This document shows positions 23,001 through 25,557 of a DNA stretch of 25,557 nucleotides, piece after piece. Every line of letters starts with the position of its first letter. Position 1 is the stretch's first letter. The notes under the pieces are model-generated. The model was not told the DNA's origin, ran no database searches, and saw only the letters and a program-made list of their open reading frames with translations. The stretch comes from Micractinium sp. NFX-FRZ (Eukaryota > Chlorophyta > Trebouxiophyceae > Chlorellales > Chlorellaceae), in contig JAPTJF010000639.1 in assembly GCA_029339195.1 (NCBI GenBank), positions 1-25,557 on the forward strand, in the 5' to 3' direction. The translations under genes and the position numbers were made by a program.

Positions 23001-24997
23001 GAGCGGCAGCGGCAGCGGCGGCGGCAGGAGGAGAGTGGGGAGGAGGACAGCGGGGAGCGGCACACGAGTGAGGTGGAGGAGGGGGGTGATGAGGCGGAAG
23101 GGAGCGGTGATGATGAAGGGAGCGGTGAGGAGGAGCTGTTTGATTTGGACAGCGACGACTCAGGTGGGTGGGCAGTGTGAGCAGGCCTGCGCTGTGTGCT
23201 GCGCTGCTGAACCATTGAGGGGAGCGAGGGCCCGCCCGCGACTCAGCCACTGCCCAGCATGGGTGCCTTGGGAGCCTGCAGGGCCGCCTGCCTACCCTTC
23301 TGCTTCCATGTATGCCATGTGCTTTCTCCCCTGCCTCCATGTCATGCCAGGCGCCCAGCGGCTACAGCGAGCGCTGCCTCCCGCGCTCACGCCACCGTCC
23401 TCAATCTGCTCGTCGCCTCCTGTTGCCTGGCACCCCATGCTGCAGACGCCAGCGAACTTGGGCAGCACCCGCGCCGGCACCCCCGTGTGGGCGTGGACTG
23501 CTGGGCCCGCGCGTTTGTGTACCGTGCCATCCACCGCTACCCCGCCCGCCTGGATGCCATGCTGCTGCACTGCACCCGCAAGTACCTGCGCCGCACGCCG
23601 GTGGGTGTGTGGCAGGGGCGGGAGGATGAGGAGGGGGCAGGCGGAGGCTAGAGTGGCAGAGGCAGCAGCTGATGGGCCAGCCGGTAGCGGCACAAGGGCA
23701 AGTGTTCGTGCTGGGCGCGCCCTTGGCATGGCAAACTGCGCGCATGCAGAGCTTGCATATCTGCAAGCAATTGTTGGTGGCTGTACAAACATGGGCACAT
23801 GAATCAGCTGTTTGGCTCCTCCCCGGCGTCCTCAAGCCCTGTTGAGCTCCTCCCATGCTGCCTGCCTGCCCTGGTCCCGCACAACCCTGCGCTGCAGGAG
23901 TCGGAGCAGCCGGGCGACGCGGCGGGGCTGGCACGGGCAGTGATGCTGCGCTATGGCGGCCGCCTTACCGCGCACTACAACTCCTTCCTCTTCATCATCA
24001 ACTCCTTCAACCTGCTGCAGGCAAGTGCCTCTCATTGCTTGCCTCCTGCCATCGGTGCTGCTGCCCAGAAGTGGACACTGCAGCTGCTGCTGCTGGGCCT
24101 GCATTCACGCGCCCTGGCCTCGCCTGGAGGCGCTTTCTGCCTGCCTGCTGTGCCCGCCCGACTGCCTGCCATGCTGCAACCTGGCAGTGCCGCACCAGCC
24201 CCTTGCAACACCCTGCTTGATACTCGCGCTCGCACTCCCCGACGCCTGCAACCGTGCCGTTCTGTGCGCGTGCTGTGCTGCAGAACCGGCGTCACGAGAA
24301 GACGGCAGCCAATGCAGGGATTGTGCGCAACCTGCAGGAGAAGCTGTATGCCTACATCACACCGCTGTCAGAGCAGGAGCAGAGGGAGGGAGTGGACATC
24401 AGCGATGAGCTGGACAGCTGGGCCGCCATGTCAGCAGAGCGCCAGCTCAGCGTGCGTGGCCAGGCTGGCAGCGGCCGCGGTGCGGCGGCTGCGGCGGGCG
24501 GCGGCGGGATGCAGCTGCTGCTGCCTGGGCAGGGCGGCGGTGGGTGTGATCTAGGAGAGGAGGCGCAAGAGGATGCTCCGTGGGAGGAGGACAGCACAGA
24601 GCGGCGTCCCAGGGGAGGCACCAGGGCCGCTGCACGTGACGAGCGCGGCCGCCCCGCACGGCAGCGGGAGCAGCGGCGGCAAGAGCGCTCTGCCCCGCAG
24701 GGTGGGCGGGCGGCTGCGGCTGCCGTGGCAGCAGCTGCAGCAGATTTCACACGCCAACGACAGCAGCAGCAGCAGCAGCAGCGCCAGCCGCCAGAGACCC
24801 CTACACAGCAGCAGCAGCAGCCGCGGCAGCAGCAGCGACAGCAGGAGCGCAGCACCAATGCCTGCTATATCTGTGGGTCTGACGAGCACTGGAGCTACAC
24901 CTGCCCAAAGAAGGGGCAGAAGCAGGGGGAGTGTTTCAAGTGTAAGCAGCCGGGCCACTGGGCAGCAGAGTGCCCCAACCGCTACTGGGGCAACTGA
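20026..24997 (+). CDS. Acidic nuclear-type protein with two CCHC zinc knuckles, possible DUF4211-like core
   Basis: Nine exons: 20026-20467, 20590-20812, 21388-21582, 22034-22171, 22390-22528, 22893-23163, 23446-23600, 23898-24020 and 24284-24997. They total 2400 nt (799 aa), with all phases consistent. The N-terminus is basic and Ala/Arg-rich (MTSRKRRAVV), then highly acidic (about 148-220, ending EEEAYFVDEGEDEE). A core follows: HCAICRHKRCKRIAMYRLCF (about 324-345), an acidic Ser/Glu insert (380-470), then HPRVGVDCWARAFVYRAIHRY (about 480-503). That order resembles the DUF4211 layout (acidic lead, Cys pair, acidic insert, VGxxCxxRAxxYHxxxH-like helix), but this is recognition by eye. The C-terminus has polyglutamine (about 720-745) and two CX2CX4HX4C knuckles at 756-769 and 779-792, which usually bind single-stranded RNA or DNA. 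Intron 8 uses a GC donor (CAG|GCAAGT at 24021). The ATG at 20026 opens a basic, nuclear-looking N-terminus, but the frame is open upstream, so an earlier start cannot be excluded. Confidence 0.78.
20904..20932 (+). repeat. CAG trinucleotide repeat in intron 2 of the zinc-knuckle gene
   Basis: Nine or so uninterrupted CAG units lie within the intron 20813-21387. They are not translated in the chosen model. Confidence 0.9.
21241..21283 (+). pseudogene. Decayed copy of the exon 3 acceptor of the zinc-knuckle gene
   Basis: Ungapped alignment with the real junction 21373-21415 gives 35 identities in 43 bases, from CCTGCCCC to GAGATG. The AG of the acceptor has become GG, so this copy cannot splice. 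It lies 132 bp upstream of the real site, in intron 2. Confidence 0.85.
21661..21690 (+). pseudogene. Decayed copy of the exon 3 donor end of the zinc-knuckle gene
   Basis: GGAGCGCGATATGAAGCAGA, then TGA, aligns without gaps to the real exon end at 21559-21588 (20 of the first 23 bases). The AGGT donor has become AATT. It lies 102 bp downstream, in intron 3. A weaker third copy (GGAGCTGAAGCAGAATATG) follows near 21760. Confidence 0.75.
21904..21935 (+). pseudogene. Decayed copy of the exon 4 acceptor of the zinc-knuckle gene
   Basis: CCTGCCCTGC, then six to eight changed bases, then GGCCAAC, aligns without gaps to the real junction at 22022 (23 of 32 bases identical). The CAG acceptor has become CCA. 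It lies 118 bp upstream, in intron 3. Confidence 0.6.
24757..24845 (+). repeat. Coding CAG repeats (polyglutamine) in the zinc-knuckle gene
   Basis: Three clusters of CAG/CAGCAG within exon 9 encode Gln-rich stretches separated by RQPPETPT and PRQ. They form a low-complexity linker just before the first zinc knuckle. Confidence 0.9.
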
Positions 24998-25488
24998 GTG
25001 CTTGGCCTGCTGTTGGGCTTGTTGTGCCCCGACTGCACGCTCGCACGCTGCTGGCTACAGCCCGTTGCCTCTAGATCTGTACAAGCGCAGTGGACAAATT
25101 TCATGGGGTGTAGCACTCTCAAGGGAGAGGCATGGCAGGGCATGCAGACAATAGGTGGCCAAGGCGGGAAAACGGGTGGCAGCACCCAACAGATGGCGGG
25201 CTCAAGGGCATGTGGCAAAACTGCATTTGGGCGGCCTTGCTCAGCAATGGGATGGTGTGATATGGCCAGTGGTATACTAAGCTCGCAAAAACTCGGTCCA
25301 GGCCAGTGACCCCCAGGCACACAGAAGGGGCAGCAGGTGCGAAGGATGGACGCATGCATGCGGCAGTGTGATTGCACCGTCCCGCACCCGCCATCTGCCC
25401 GCCAGCCTGAGTGAGCCGCCCCCCCTGGAAATCGTGGCACAACACGTGTTTGCCTATGTATGTTAGAAGCAGGGCGATGGGAACCGCA
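24998..25488 (+). other. 3' flank of the zinc-knuckle gene
   Basis: These 490 bp between the stop codon and the right end repeat contain no TGTAA on the plus strand and no supported gene. Open frames on both strands here are short and look random. The transcript end may lie beyond the window. Confidence 0.4.
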
Positions 25489-25557
25489 CTTGTGTGCTCA
25501 GCTGCCTGGCCCACCAGGGCACAACGCTGCATGGGGGAGCTGCCAGCTGGACAGCCC
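25489..25557 (-). repeat. Right copy of end repeat (inverted relative to left copy)
   Basis: This is the partner of the left copy, with the core identical block at 25510-25539. It lies about 500 bp downstream of the stop codon of the zinc-knuckle gene. Relative to transcription, both copies sit downstream of an outward-reading gene in the same sense orientation. No transposase or target-site duplication can be seen inside the window. Confidence 0.9.

Overview
This is nuclear DNA of a green alga (Chlorophyta), probably a Chlorella-like trebouxiophyte or a related core chlorophyte. The evidence is GC-rich sequence, short exons cut by many GT-AG introns with CTGCAG-type acceptors, TGTAA polyadenylation signals, a thylakoid-lumen photosynthesis protein, a plant-type TEY MAP kinase, and a secreted protein with SPPP-rich, hydroxyproline-type regions. 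All gene models were assembled by hand; intron phases match at every accepted junction except the 5' end of the kinase.

Layout, left to right: (1) a leucine-rich-repeat protein on the minus strand, 6 exons, 919-3241; (2) a TEY-class MAP kinase on the minus strand, at least 10 exons, 3603 to about 7420, with an unresolved 5' end; (3) a PsbP-like PPL1 protein on the plus strand, 8 exons, 7606-10658, head-to-head with the kinase across less than 200 bp; (4) a secreted proline-rich, cysteine-rich, Asp-box (BNR) protein on the minus strand, 14 exons, 12194-18085; (5) an acidic nuclear-type protein with a possible DUF4211-like core and two C-terminal CCHC zinc knuckles on the plus strand, 9 exons, 20026-24997. 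These are unrelated chromosomal genes, not a cluster with a common job. Both outer ends carry the same repeat of about 65 bp in inverted orientation. No transposase, phage, CRISPR, rRNA or tRNA feature was seen.

The most unusual signal is in the introns. In PPL1 and in the zinc-knuckle gene, several introns hold decayed copies of the neighbouring exon boundaries, about 50-290 bp from the real ones (for example 35 of 43 ungapped identities upstream of exon 3 of the zinc-knuckle gene, and a readable relic of PPL1 exon 7). One intron of the BNR gene is bounded by near-copies of the same 18 bp. Together this suggests that introns here grow, and perhaps arise, by small tandem duplications across splice sites. 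In the BNR gene, four Asp-boxes are also cut by introns, one of them encoded partly by a 21-nt micro-exon.
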